Assembly: GCF_026342835.1 (NCBI RefSeq)
Contig: NZ_JAPEMI010000001.1
Location: forward strand, 4,160,501 to 4,224,500
Source: Streptomyces sp. NBC_00154
GTDB lineage: Bacteria > Actinomycetota > Actinomycetes > Streptomycetales > Streptomycetaceae
Direction: 5' to 3'
DNA length: 64,000 nt
The notes beneath the pieces were generated by a model that was not told the DNA's origin, made no database searches, and saw only the letters and a list, made by a program, of their open reading frames with translations. Below are positions 1 through 8,800 of the stretch, one piece after another; the stretch's first letter is position 1, and each line of letters opens with the position of its first letter. Made by a program: the position numbers and the translations under genes.

Positions 1-804
1 TCGACCACCATCAAGATGCTGACCGGCATCCTCACCCCGAGCGGCGGCCGGCTGCGGGTCGCGGGCATCGACCCGTCCAGGGAGCGTACGAGGCTGGCGC
101 ACCGGATCGGTGTGGTCTTCGGTCAGCGCACCACGCTCTGGTGGGACCTGCCGCTGCGTGACTCGTACCGGCTGGTGCACCGGATGTACCGGATCCCGGA
201 CGGTCGCTACCGGGAGAACCTGGACCGCTGCGTCGAACTCCTCGATCTGGGCGAGCTGTTGGACGTACCGGTGCGGCAGCTGTCGCTCGGGCAGCGGATG
301 CGCGGCGATATCGCGGCGGCGCTGCTGCACGACCCGGAGGTGCTGTACCTGGACGAGCCGACGATCGGCCTCGATGTGGTCTCCAAGGCAAAGGTCCGTG
401 GCTTCCTTCGCGACTTGAACGCCGAGCGGGGCACGACGGTGCTGCTCACCACGCATGATCTGACGGACATCGAGCAGCTCTGCCGGCGGGTGATGGTGAT
501 CGATCACGGCCGTCTGATGTACGACGGGGCGCTCGCCGGACTGCACGAGATCGGCGCGAGCGAACGCACCCTGGTCGTCGACCTGGAGCGAGAACTCCCG
601 GCGATCCGGCTGGAGTCGGAGCCTTCGGTGCGTACGGTGAAGGTGGAGGGGCCGCGGCAGTGGCTGGCGTTCCCCGCGTCCGGATCGGCGGCGCCGCTGG
701 TGGCGCGGATCGCCGCGGAGTATCCGCTGGTGGACCTGTCGGTGCGGGAGCCGGACATCGAGGCCGTGATCGCGAGGATGTACGCGTCGGTCGGCAGTGT
801 GTAG
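1..804 (+). CDS. ABC transporter ATP-binding protein, 5'-truncated by the window
   Basis: Partial gene: the reading frame is open from base 1, where STTIK is the tail of a Walker A (GKSTT) motif, so the true start lies upstream. The remaining 267 residues carry an ABC signature variant LSLGQRMR, a Walker B with VLYLDEPTIGLD, and the switch histidine in TTHDL. About 90 residues follow the nucleotide-binding domain. The segment FGQRTTLWWDLP and the unusual signature resemble the COG4586 group of ABC-2-type exporter ATPases, which pair with two small permeases. Those would be expected upstream, outside the window. It energises export, but the substrate cannot be read from this sequence. Confidence 0.9.
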   Translation, partial: STTIKMLTGILTPSGGRLRVAGIDPSRERTRLAHRIGVVFGQRTTLWWDLPLRDSYRLVHRMYRIPDGRYRENLDRCVELLDLGELLDVPVRQLSLGQRMRGDIAAALLHDPEVLYLDEPTIGLDVVSKAKVRGFLRDLNAERGTTVLLTTHDLTDIEQLCRRVMVIDHGRLMYDGALAGLHEIGASERTLVVDLERELPAIRLESEPSVRTVKVEGPRQWLAFPASGSAAPLVARIAAEYPLVDLSVREPDIEAVIARMYASVGSV

Positions 805-885
805 AGAGATCTGAGGCAGCGTCAATTGTCGTTGACGGCAGCCGGATCGGTGACGTGGGCGGATGCGTTCAATAGGCTGCGCGGT

Positions 886-1566
886 ATGACGAGCGAACAT
901 CCGGACATGCGTGCTTCCGATGCCGAGCGTGAGCGTGTCGCCGAGGTACTGCGCGAGGCGGTGGCTGAGGGACGGCTGCAGATGGAGGAGTTCGAGCAGC
1001 GGCTCGACGCGACCTACAAGGCCCGTACGCACGGTGAGTTGGAGCCGCTGGTCCGTGACCTTCCGGCGCCGGGCGGGGTGGTGGCACCGGCGGGTCCGGG
1101 AGGCTCGCCCGCACGGACGGGTTCGACGGGGGTCGACTGGGCGGCACGTGTCGGCGGCCCCGCCACCTCGACGGGGGCGTTCGCCTTCTGGGGCGGCTTC
1201 AGGCGAAAGGGCACGTGGACGGTGGCCCGGAAGTTCACCGCGTTCGCGATGTGGGGCGGCGGCGAGATCGATCTGCGCGAGGCCCGCTTCGAGGACCGTG
1301 AGGTCGTCGTCCGCTGCTTCACGATCATGGGCGGGATGCAGGTGACGGTCCCGCCGGAGCTGGATGTCGAGGTCAGGGGCATCGGCATCATGGGCGGCTT
1401 CGGCGACCGGGCGTCGGGCGAGGGCATCCCCTCGCCGGGCTCGCCGCGGGTGCGGGTCACCGGCTTCGCGCTGATGGGCGGGGTCGATGTGGAGCGCAAG
1501 CGGACGAAGGCGGAGAAGGAACGGGAGCGTGCCCGGCAACTGAAGAAGGGCTCGGGGGAGGACTAG
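886..1566 (+). CDS. DUF1707 domain protein with a C-terminal LiaF-like region
   Basis: 226 residues. The N-terminus (MRASDAERERVAEVLREAV, then the EGRLQMEEFEQRLDATYKA stretch) is a textbook DUF1707 domain, the short helical module common in actinobacterial membrane-associated proteins. The C-terminal half has repeated glycine-rich beta strands (FTAFAMWGGGEIDLREA, FTIMGGMQVTVP, GIGIMGGFGDRA, FALMGGVDV), as in the cell-wall-stress LiaF/DUF2154-type domain. No signal peptide or membrane span is evident. The ATG at 886 is chosen over an upstream TTG at 826 because the domain starts there and TAGGCT lies at 873-878, 7 nt upstream, a leaderless arrangement. The function is unknown; a role in envelope stress is only inferred from the domain. 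Confidence 0.85.
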   Translation: MTSEHPDMRASDAERERVAEVLREAVAEGRLQMEEFEQRLDATYKARTHGELEPLVRDLPAPGGVVAPAGPGGSPARTGSTGVDWAARVGGPATSTGAFAFWGGFRRKGTWTVARKFTAFAMWGGGEIDLREARFEDREVVVRCFTIMGGMQVTVPPELDVEVRGIGIMGGFGDRASGEGIPSPGSPRVRVTGFALMGGVDVERKRTKAEKERERARQLKKGSGED

Positions 1567-1632
1567 GGCCCGTCCGGCGACGGGGACACGGCGGTGTGCC
1601 CGGCTCCGGGCGCACCGGGCCCATCGCTCCGG

Positions 1633-2886
1633 TCAGAGCTGGTCGGACGCCGGCCTGTTCTGGTGCAGGGTCCGCAGATCCACCTGGTGTCCCAGTCGCA
1701 GATATCCGTTGTCGTTGAGATGCAGATGGTCGCCGCAGTCGAACTCCGGGAGGAGCCGGCTCGGCCGGTACGGGTCGCGTACCACCCGGTCGAAGTCGAC
1801 GACCTCGTCGAAGATGCCGCCCGCCCGGATCAGCGCGTTGACCTGATTCCGTACGGCGTCCCGGGCGGGCGTCCAGGCGAGGGAACCCTCGAACGGCATC
1901 AGTGTGGCCCCGACGACGTGCAGCCCGCGGTCGTGGGCGCGCTCCGTCATGGCCCTGAGCGCGTCCGCGATCCGCTGCGGGTCCCGCTCCTGCGGGAACT
2001 GCTGCACGTCGTTGACGCCGAGCGCGATGATGACGGTCTTCACATCGGCGACGCCCAGCACATCCCGGTCGAAGCGGGCGCTCGCCCGCTGCCCGTATAT
2101 CTGCCCGTAGCCCTGCCCGTCGCGCAGGATGCGGTTGCCGGCGATGCCCTGGTTGACCACCGCGTACCGGCCGCGAAGCCGGTCGGCGAGGACATCGGGC
2201 CAGCGGCTGTTGGCGTCGAGGGTCGACCCAGTGCCCGCGGTCAGCGAGTCACCGATGGCGACGATCGCCCCCGCGGCAGCCTTGTTGCGGACGTCCACGG
2301 CGGTGAGGTAGCGCCACAGGTTGCTGCGCCACGTGCCGTGTCTGTCCGCCACGTACGAGGTCTGGTGGCTGTTCGGGTGGATGGTGACGGGACCGTCGGC
2401 GGTGGGCGTGCGCAGGGTGACGACGAGATCGGCGTCGGGGGCGACAGGGACGACGACCGGGTCGCTGACGACCTGTCCGCCCGCCGGGATCGTGACGGAC
2501 GGGGCGCTGCGGAAGGAGACGGGCCGGGTGTTCACCGTGGCCTGATCGACGAGCAGCGGACGCGTACCGAAGAGGTTGGAGAGGGTGATGCGGGCCGCGT
2601 CGCCGCCGATGCTGGTGTGCACGACGTTACGGATGGTGCGCCGGGTCAGGTCGTCATCGGTGTACGTGTCCGCCACACCGGCCGTCGGAGCCCCGGCCCA
2701 GGTGCCGATCCAGACACCGGTGGAGTGGGCCGGCGCAGCGGGCGTACGGGCCACCGACTCCGTGCCGACCTGCTTGGACCCGCCACCGGAGAACAGTGCG
2801 GATCCGGCGAACGCCACGATCGCGGCGAGCGCGGCGGTGCCCGCCACGAGGGCTGTGAGCAGGGCGGGTCCGTGGCGCCTGGGCAT
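1633..2886 (-). CDS. Secreted SGNH/GDSL-family esterase or lipase
   Basis: 417 residues. An N-terminal hydrophobic segment (about residues 8-32, after MPRRHG) is a signal peptide or membrane anchor. The SGNH blocks are all visible: nucleophile Ser214 in IGDSLTAG, Gly249 and Asn251 in GIAGN, Asn292 in LGVND, and the Asp386/His389 pair in CGDHLHLNDNGY. A beta-rich domain of about 140 residues precedes the hydrolase domain, as in secreted actinobacterial SGNH hydrolases. It should cleave ester bonds outside the membrane; the substrate is not predictable. ATG 2886 has a GAGGAG element upstream. It is divergent from the DUF445 gene. Confidence 0.9.
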   Translation of the reverse strand: MPRRHGPALLTALVAGTAALAAIVAFAGSALFSGGGSKQVGTESVARTPAAPAHSTGVWIGTWAGAPTAGVADTYTDDDLTRRTIRNVVHTSIGGDAARITLSNLFGTRPLLVDQATVNTRPVSFRSAPSVTIPAGGQVVSDPVVVPVAPDADLVVTLRTPTADGPVTIHPNSHQTSYVADRHGTWRSNLWRYLTAVDVRNKAAAGAIVAIGDSLTAGTGSTLDANSRWPDVLADRLRGRYAVVNQGIAGNRILRDGQGYGQIYGQRASARFDRDVLGVADVKTVIIALGVNDVQQFPQERDPQRIADALRAMTERAHDRGLHVVGATLMPFEGSLAWTPARDAVRNQVNALIRAGGIFDEVVDFDRVVRDPYRPSRLLPEFDCGDHLHLNDNGYLRLGHQVDLRTLHQNRPASDQL

Positions 2887-3038
2887 GGGCGGAGTGTCTC
2901 CTCGTGGTGGTGCGGGCTGATCTCATGATGAAGCAGGGCGCGGGGGAACTCGACATGCGGCCCGGGAGTAGGTCAGGTAAGGACAATGCGTACGGGGCAC
3001 CGGGGCGATGCGTACGTGTACGCGGACGGGTGGAGCGG

Positions 3039-4433
3039 ATGGAACGGATCGAGCGGACCAAGTCGGACGAGCCGGGCGGGGGACCGGTCGAGCCCGCACG
3101 GGCGCTGGGCGGCGCGGACGGGAGCTCCGGCACGGCAGCCTCCGCTCCCGTACACCACTCGCCCCTCGCCTCCTTCGCGTACACGGCCGCCGACGAGGAG
3201 AAGCGGCGTGGCGTACGCCGCATGAAAACCACGGCCACCGGCCTCCTCCTGCTTGTCGCGCTCGTGTACGTCCTCGCCACCTGGGCGAAGAACGCGGGTG
3301 TGGGCGGCTGGCCGGGCTTCGTCGCCGCGGCCGCCGAGGCGGGGATGGTGGGTGCGCTGGCCGACTGGTTCGCCGTCACGGCGCTGTTCAAACGTCCGCT
3401 CGGCCTGCCGATCCCGCACACCGCCATCATCCCTACCAAGAAGGACCAGCTCGGAGCCTCATTGGGTTCCTTCGTAGGGGAAAATTTTCTTTCGGGCGAT
3501 GTCGTACGCGGCCGGATACACGCTCTCGGCATCGGCGGCCGGCTCGGCGCCTGGCTGGCGGAGCCGGACCACGCCGACCGGGTGACGGCCGAGCTGGCGA
3601 CCGCGCTGCGCGGTGCGCTGACGGTCCTGCGCGACTCCGACGTACAGGCCGTGGTCGGTGAGGCGATCACCCGGCGGGCAAACGCGGTGGAGGTCGGCCC
3701 CGGTCTCGGCAAGATGCTGGAGACGATCGTCGCGGACGGCGGCCACCGCAGGGTCGTGGACCTGATCTGCGTACGCGCGCACGACTGGCTGATCCTGCAC
3801 GGCGACTCGGTGCTGGACGCGGTGCAGGGCGGGGCGCCGGGCTGGACGCCACGGTTCGTCGACAAGCGGGTGGGGGAGCGGGTCTACAAGGAGCTGCTGC
3901 GTTTCGTGACCGAGATGCGGGACATGCCGGAGCATCCGGCGCGCTACGCGGTCGACACGTTCCTGACGGACTTCGCCGCCGACCTCCAGACCGACTCGGA
4001 CACCCGGGCGCGGGTGGAGCGGCTGAAGTCGGAGATCCTGGGGCGCCGCGAGGTCCAGGACGTCATCGCATCGGCCTGGTCGTCCGTCCGCACGATGATC
4101 ATCACGGCTGCGGAGGACGAGCAGAGCGAGCTGCGGCTGCGGGCGCGCGCCTCGCTGATGTCGCTGGGGGCGCGGCTGGCGACGGACGGCCGGCTCCAGG
4201 CGAAGCTGGAGGGCTGGCTGGAGGACGCGGCGGTGTATGTCGTCACGACGTACCGCACGGAGATCACCTCGCTGATCAGCGACACGGTCGCGAGCTGGGA
4301 CGCGGACCAGACATCGAAGAAGATCGAGGCGCACATCGGCCGTGACCTGCAGTTCATCCGAATCAACGGCACGGTGGTGGGTGCGCTGGCGGGGCTGCTG
4401 ATCTATACGGTGTCGCGGGCGTTCGGCGCGTAA
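3039..4433 (+). CDS. DUF445 family membrane protein
   Basis: 464 residues from the chosen ATG. The DUF445 core begins at about residue 60, with a membrane span (TGLLLLVALVYVLATW) and the diagnostic block EAGMVGALADWFAVTALFK followed by PHTAIIPTKKDQLG. The long helical middle region ends in a second C-terminal span (GTVVGALAGLLIYTV). Family members are inner-membrane proteins of unknown function. The start is uncertain: the frame is open back to 2904, and GTG 3030 is also possible. ATG 3039 follows a GGTGGAG-like element and begins MERMERIER. A strong hairpin lies just downstream (4453-4492). Confidence 0.82.
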   Translation: MERIERTKSDEPGGGPVEPARALGGADGSSGTAASAPVHHSPLASFAYTAADEEKRRGVRRMKTTATGLLLLVALVYVLATWAKNAGVGGWPGFVAAAAEAGMVGALADWFAVTALFKRPLGLPIPHTAIIPTKKDQLGASLGSFVGENFLSGDVVRGRIHALGIGGRLGAWLAEPDHADRVTAELATALRGALTVLRDSDVQAVVGEAITRRANAVEVGPGLGKMLETIVADGGHRRVVDLICVRAHDWLILHGDSVLDAVQGGAPGWTPRFVDKRVGERVYKELLRFVTEMRDMPEHPARYAVDTFLTDFAADLQTDSDTRARVERLKSEILGRREVQDVIASAWSSVRTMIITAAEDEQSELRLRARASLMSLGARLATDGRLQAKLEGWLEDAAVYVVTTYRTEITSLISDTVASWDADQTSKKIEAHIGRDLQFIRINGTVVGALAGLLIYTVSRAFGA

Positions 4434-4452
4434 CAACGCCCCTGCGAGGGTT

Positions 4453-4492
4453 CCGGGTGCGTACCCGGCCTGTCGTACGGGTACGCACCCGG
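4453..4492. terminator. Hairpin terminator after the DUF445 gene
   Basis: A perfect 15-bp stem (CCGGGTGCGTACCCG at 4453-4467, CGGGTACGCACCCGG at 4478-4492) with a 10-nt loop lies 20 bp after the stop at 4433. The gene to the right converges on it, so it may stop transcription from both sides. There is no U-tract, as is usual in Streptomyces. Confidence 0.7.
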
Positions 4493-4572
4493 CTTACGCG
4501 GGGGAGTGCTCTTGAATACGCGCCCCGCCGCCCTCGCGTTCAGCGTTCCATGGGCCTCGCGGGAGAAATTTC

Positions 4573-4875
4573 TCAGGCCGCGCGGCGGGTGACCGCCCAT
4601 GACGCGGCGGCGACCGTGCCCGCCACGGTGAAGACGGCCGGCCAGGCGCCGAGCTTCTTGGCCAGCGGGTGCGATCCGGCGAACGCGGCGACGTACGCCG
4701 TGGTCAGAGCGGTGGCCGCGCGGGGTCCGGCCTGCCGGTTCCACTCGTACGCGGCGACGGACCCCGCGGCGGCCAGCGCGACGCCGCCCAGTGGCCGCTT
4801 CTTGGTCCAACGTGCGATCGCGTACCCGCCGACCAGTCCGCTTGCCGCCACTGCCGCTGCCGGAACCTTCGCCAT
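4573..4875 (-). CDS. Small conserved hydrophobic protein
   Basis: 100 residues from the ATG at 4875 (a GTG at 4884 is an alternative). The sequence is alanine-rich with about three hydrophobic stretches (AAAVAASGLVGGYAIARW, GGVALAAAGSVAAYEW, PAVFTVAGTVAAASWAV) separated by basic residues, so it is probably an integral membrane protein. A GAAGGTGG element 5 nt before the ATG supports the start. I do not recognise a named family. It converges on the DUF445 gene, with the hairpin at 4453-4492 between them. Confidence 0.7.
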   Translation of the reverse strand: MAKVPAAAVAASGLVGGYAIARWTKKRPLGGVALAAAGSVAAYEWNRQAGPRAATALTTAYVAAFAGSHPLAKKLGAWPAVFTVAGTVAAASWAVTRRAA

Positions 4876-4973
4876 AGCCGCCACCTTCGCCTTCTCGCCG
4901 GCCGGTTCTTCTCGCTGTCCGGCTCTTCTCGGCTTCCGAGGCTAATGCGGCGGGCGGACCTCAGGTTGCCGGA

Positions 4974-5020
4974 GGGGGTGTACATGCGTTTACCTTGGGG
5001 GTGAACGCATGTACACCCCC
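4974..5020. promoter_or_regulatory. Long palindromic operator of the MFS-TetR operon
   Basis: GGGGGTGTACATGCGTT (4974-4990) and AACGCATGTACACCCCC (5004-5020) are perfect 17-bp inverted repeats. The symmetry continues inward for 4 bp with one mismatch (TACC against GGTG). Each arm also contains the short palindrome TGTACA. It lies 50-96 bp before the MFS start. Its length and placement fit a TetR operator, most simply that of the regulator encoded at 6569. Confidence 0.75.
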
Positions 5021-5069
5021 CTCAGGCTTCCGCCACCGGCACCACCGCCGAGCACCGTACGGAGAATGC

Positions 5070-6572
5070 ATGTCCGCGGACATATCCGCCCCCGACGGGG
5101 CAACCGGGCAGACCCGGACCCCGCACCACCCCCGCTTCGCCGTGGGCGTCCTCGCGTTCTGCGGCGTCGTGGTCGCGGTCATGCAGACGATCGTCGTCCC
5201 GCTTCTCCCGCACATCCCGGCCCTCACCGGCGCGACCCCCACCGCCGCGAGCTGGCTGGTCACCGTCACCCTCCTCACCGGAGCCGTCTTCACGCCCGTC
5301 CTGGGCCGGGTCGGCGACATGTACGGCAAGCGGCGGGTGCTCGTCGCATCGCTCGCGGTCCTCGTGATGGGCTCGGTGCTGTGCGCGGTCAGCTCCCACA
5401 TCGGCGTACTCATCACCGGCCGCGCCCTCCAGGGCGCCGCGCTCGCCGTCGTACCGCTGGGCATCAGCATCCTGCGCGACGAACTCCCGCCCGAGCGGGT
5501 CCTCTCCGCGGTCGCCCTGATGAGTTCGACGCTCGGCATCGGTGCGGCCGTCGGTCTGCCGGTCGCGGCGCTCGTCGTCGAGAACTTCGACTGGCACACG
5601 ATGTTCTGGGTGTCGGGTGCGATCGGCCTCATCGACATCGTGCTGGTGCTCTGCTGCGTACCGGAGTCCCCGCTGCGCACCCGCGGCCGGTTCGACGCCG
5701 TCGGCGCGCTGGGTCTGTCCGCGGCCCTGGTCTGCCTGCTGCTCGCGGTGACGCAGGGCGCCGACTGGGGCTGGACGTCGACGCGCACGGTCGGCCTGCT
5801 CGTCGCGGCCGTGGCGGTGGCGCTGCTCTGGGGCGCGTACGAGCTCCGCGTGCCGACGCCCATGGTCGACCTGCGGGTCTCGGCCCGCCCGGCCGTCCTG
5901 CTCACCAACGTCGCCGCCCTGCTGATCGGCTTCGCCTTCTACGCGAACTCGCTGGTCACCGCGCAGATGGTGCAGGAACCGAAGGCGACGGGCTACGGAC
6001 TCGGCGCCTCGCTCGTCGTCAGCGGGCTCTGCCTGCTGCCGGGCGGTGTGGCGATGGTGGCGCTCTCGCCGGTGTCGGCCCGGATCTCGGCGACGTACGG
6101 GCCGAAGGTCAGCCTGGCGCTGGCGGCGGGGATCATCGCCGTCGGCTATGTGGTGCGGTACTTCACCAGCCACAGCCTGTGGCTGATCATCGCCGGTGCG
6201 ACGGTTGTCGCCTCGGGCACGGCCATCGCGTACTCGGCGCTGCCTGCCCTGGTGATGCGCGGGGTCCCGGTCAGCGAGACGGGTGCGGCCAACGGCCTCA
6301 ACACGTTGATGAGGTCGATCGGACAGGCCTTCTGCAGTGCGACGGTGGCGGCGGTCCTCGCCAACATCACGTTCCAGGCCGGCGGCCGGACGGCCCCGAC
6401 GCTCCACGCCTACCAGGTCGTCTTCCTGATCGCGGCGGGCGCGGCACTGCTGGCGCTGACGGTCACGCTGTTCCTGCCCGGCAGCCGTACACCTGAGGCA
6501 GGTACGGTCGGAGAGAACCGCAACGACCGCAAGGGCGGTGTGCGGACGATCCCGATCGAGGAGGGCGCATGA
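5070..6572 (+). CDS. MFS drug-efflux transporter
   Basis: 500 residues with about 14 hydrophobic segments, as in the DHA2 (EmrB/QacA) proton-antiporter class. Motif A is seen as GRVGDMYGKRRVL after the second span, with SWLVTVTLLTGAVFTPVLG before it and the antiporter-type motif C region near GIGAAVGLPVAAL. It exports small hydrophobic compounds across the cytoplasmic membrane, substrate unknown. The start is ATG 5070 with GGAGA just upstream; the longer frame from 4995 would overlap the operator. It overlaps the downstream tetR gene by 4 bp (ATGA), so the two are translationally coupled and probably share operator control. Confidence 0.92.
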   Translation: MSADISAPDGATGQTRTPHHPRFAVGVLAFCGVVVAVMQTIVVPLLPHIPALTGATPTAASWLVTVTLLTGAVFTPVLGRVGDMYGKRRVLVASLAVLVMGSVLCAVSSHIGVLITGRALQGAALAVVPLGISILRDELPPERVLSAVALMSSTLGIGAAVGLPVAALVVENFDWHTMFWVSGAIGLIDIVLVLCCVPESPLRTRGRFDAVGALGLSAALVCLLLAVTQGADWGWTSTRTVGLLVAAVAVALLWGAYELRVPTPMVDLRVSARPAVLLTNVAALLIGFAFYANSLVTAQMVQEPKATGYGLGASLVVSGLCLLPGGVAMVALSPVSARISATYGPKVSLALAAGIIAVGYVVRYFTSHSLWLIIAGATVVASGTAIAYSALPALVMRGVPVSETGAANGLNTLMRSIGQAFCSATVAAVLANITFQAGGRTAPTLHAYQVVFLIAAGAALLALTVTLFLPGSRTPEAGTVGENRNDRKGGVRTIPIEEGA

Positions 6573-7159
6573 CCGGCAGCCGGGCCGCCGTTCCGGCCCC
6601 TTCGCCGTCCCCGGTCCCCGCCGACCAGGGCACGGGCCGGGACGCGATCCTGCGCGCGGCGCGGCGGGCCTTCACCCAGCGCCCGTACGCCGAGGTGACC
6701 ATCCGGGGGATCGCCGCAGACGCCGGAGTCAGCCCCTCCCTGGTCGTGAAGCACTTCGGCCGCAAGGAAGAACTCTTCAACACCGTCGCCGACTTCGGCC
6801 CGGCCGCCGAGGAACTCTTCGACGCCCCGCTCGACATGCTGGGCCGTCACATGGTGGTGACTCTCGTGCGCCGCAGGCGCGAGCTGAAGTCGGACCCGCT
6901 CCTGCGCGTCGTGTTCTCCCTGGGCAACCAGGACGAACGCTCCTTGCTGCGCGACCGTTTCCACGAGCAGGTCACCGAGGCGCTGATCGCCCGCCTCCCC
7001 GGCCGTGAACGCACCCTGCGCGCCGAGCTGATCGCCGGCCACCTGCTCGGCCTCGGCGCCACACTGAGCCTGCACCGCGAGGGCGCGGGTTCACTTGCCA
7101 CCCCCGAACACCTCGCCGATCTGTACGCGCCGGCGCTCCAGACCCTGATCACGGGCTGA
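6569..7159 (+). CDS. TetR-family transcriptional regulator
   Basis: 196 residues. The N-terminal helix-turn-helix (residues 25-70: GRDAILRAARRAFTQRPY, then VTIRGIAADAGVSPSLVVKHFGRKEELF) is typical of TetR. The C-terminal helical region would bind ligand and form the dimer. Overlap with the MFS gene by ATGA indicates co-transcription. The simplest model is an autoregulatory repressor that binds the palindrome at 4974-5020 and is released by a compound exported by the pump. Confidence 0.92.
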   Translation: MTGSRAAVPAPSPSPVPADQGTGRDAILRAARRAFTQRPYAEVTIRGIAADAGVSPSLVVKHFGRKEELFNTVADFGPAAEELFDAPLDMLGRHMVVTLVRRRRELKSDPLLRVVFSLGNQDERSLLRDRFHEQVTEALIARLPGRERTLRAELIAGHLLGLGATLSLHREGAGSLATPEHLADLYAPALQTLITG

Positions 7160-7196
7160 GGCCGCCGGGCGGCGCGGAGGGCCGACCATGGCGGTA

Positions 7197-7208
7197 TGGT
7201 CTGGGCCA
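7197..7208. promoter_or_regulatory. Weak HutC-type (dre-like) box upstream of the lipoprotein
   Basis: TGGTCTGGGCCA matches 10 of 12 bases of the DasR core TGGTCTAGACCA and lies 17 bp before the start codon at 7226. It is a single site with two core mismatches, so chance occurrence is quite possible. Confidence 0.25.
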
Positions 7209-7225
7209 ATCGACGAGGGGGCCTC

Positions 7226-7813
7226 ATGTCTGTCCGTACCATCCGTGCCCGACGTACCACCCGTGCCCGTACCCGCATGCGTGCCGCCGCCGGGCTGACC
7301 GTGCTGCTGGGCGCGTGTCTGATGGGCTGCAGCAGCGTCGAGACGTCGGACGGACCCGGTGGCGACGTTCCGTACGTGGCGCCGTCGGCGAATGCGGCGG
7401 CCGCGTCCCGGGCGGCGCAGGCGCAGGCGGAAGCGGACGCCCAGGCGTCGGTCGATGCGGAGGACGCCGCCCGAATGTCCTCCGACAAACCCGCGAGCAG
7501 GCCCGCGCAGGTCCGCGATGCGTTCGCCACCCTGCAGGCGACCCTGAACGACACCTGCACCCCGGGCACGGGCAACTGCGCCTACGTCCTGGGCCGGGTC
7601 CACGACGAACTGGCGGGCCTGGAGGCGTCGATGAAGGCGTATCCGAAGGAGCCGGGGCACTTCAAGGAGCCCGTGGCCTGGATGACCACCCTGGACAGGA
7701 CGCTGAAGGGCGACACCTCCACGGAGAACCTCGAGAAGCACCGCTCCGAGCTGTTCGGCACGCGCGACCGCATCAACACGTGGATGCAGGGCCACCCGGA
7801 GGACTACCGCTGA
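7226..7813 (+). CDS. Putative lipoprotein
   Basis: 195 residues. The arginine-rich N-terminus contains RRTTRAR and is followed by a hydrophobic stretch ending in the lipobox LMGC (Cys35), so the mature protein should be lipid-anchored outside the membrane. The mature part starts with an Ala/Gln/Glu-rich helical linker (residues 55-85). A compact C-terminal region follows with CTPGTGNCAYVLGRVHDEL, whose two cysteines could form a disulphide. No enzymatic motif or named family is recognised. GAGGGG 5 nt before ATG 7226 supports the start. It converges on the SDR gene, with 14 bp between the stops. Confidence 0.8.
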   Translation: MSVRTIRARRTTRARTRMRAAAGLTVLLGACLMGCSSVETSDGPGGDVPYVAPSANAAAASRAAQAQAEADAQASVDAEDAARMSSDKPASRPAQVRDAFATLQATLNDTCTPGTGNCAYVLGRVHDELAGLEASMKAYPKEPGHFKEPVAWMTTLDRTLKGDTSTENLEKHRSELFGTRDRINTWMQGHPEDYR

Positions 7814-7827
7814 CGGAGCCGCGTCAT

Positions 7828-8559
7828 TCAGGAGAGCCAGTCGGCGTAATGGGTGGGGGCGATACGGACATCGCCCTTGGCGGTGAGGACGTCACCGTGG
7901 GCGGCGGCGAACATGCCGGCGGTGTCGTCGGTGACGACACTGCGACCGTCGGGGCGAGCGTTCAGGGTGATCCGGCCGAGTTCGTCGAGAGGGAAGACGT
8001 CCGGCCCGGCGACGTTCAGGATGCCGTTCAGAGGGGTACCGGCAGCGACTTCGGCGACAGTGTCGGAGACATCCTGGGCGGCGATCGGCTGGATCGGGGT
8101 GGTGGGCAGCCGGACGGTGTCGCCCTCAGTGGTCATGGCCAGAACCGAATCCATGAAGTCCATGAACTGAGTGGCGCGGACGATCGAGTAGGGGATCGAC
8201 CCGGCCTTGAGGATGTTTTCCTGGAGGACCTTGGCCCGGTAGTAGTCGAGGCCCGGAACCTGGTCCACGCCGACGATCGACAGGATGACGACATGGCCCA
8301 CCCCGCCCTTCCGGGCGGCGGCCAGGAGGTTGTCCATCGAGGTCTGGAAGAACGCCGGGGAGGCGTCGTCGAAGGTCGGGGAGTTCGTCAGGTTGACGAC
8401 GACATCGACGCCGGCCACCGCCTGGTCCAGGCCCTGGCCGGTGATGACGTCGACACCTGTGGACAGCGAGTGCGGCACGGCCTCGTGTCCCGCCGCGTTC
8501 AGCTTCTTCACGACCTGCGACCCGATCCGGCCGGTACCGCCCATTACAGCGAACTTCAT
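7828..8559 (-). CDS. NAD(P)-binding NmrA/SDR-like oxidoreductase
   Basis: 243 residues. The N-terminus MKFAVMGGTGRIGSQVV is a GxxGxxG dinucleotide-binding loop of the atypical SDR (NmrA-like) type. YYRAKVLQENIL (about 130-141) carries the YxxxK pair, and VRATQFMDFMDSVL follows. The C-terminal part contains the GILNVAGPDVFPLDELG segment common in this group. It is probably an NAD(P)H-dependent reductase or redox sensor; the substrate is unknown. AGGTGACCC directly precedes the ATG. It stands alone, transcribed towards the lipoprotein gene. Confidence 0.88.
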   Translation of the reverse strand: MKFAVMGGTGRIGSQVVKKLNAAGHEAVPHSLSTGVDVITGQGLDQAVAGVDVVVNLTNSPTFDDASPAFFQTSMDNLLAAARKGGVGHVVILSIVGVDQVPGLDYYRAKVLQENILKAGSIPYSIVRATQFMDFMDSVLAMTTEGDTVRLPTTPIQPIAAQDVSDTVAEVAAGTPLNGILNVAGPDVFPLDELGRITLNARPDGRSVVTDDTAGMFAAAHGDVLTAKGDVRIAPTHYADWLS

Positions 8560-8800
8560 GGGTCACCTTTCGTCGCGCACCACTGCATGGCTCTCTGGAG
8601 CCCCGATGGCGCACTGGGGAGGGAAAGGGCACTGACAGCGAGTCCGAAATCGGGACCGGTGCCCCTTCTTCGCTTCACTCTCCGGCAATGGGCCGACGAT
8701 TTCTTCTTCACCGCGATGCGATCGCGCGGTGGGTCATCAGCCCGGCCGATTTGCCGGCGTCCGGGAACCAGTTCGCGGTTCGCGGCCCGGACGACCGCGG

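Noticed and set aside
1594..2928. A 444-residue plus-strand frame over the SGNH gene
   Set aside because: The minus strand has all SGNH catalytic blocks and a signal peptide. The plus frame is Val/Arg/Gly-rich with no motif.
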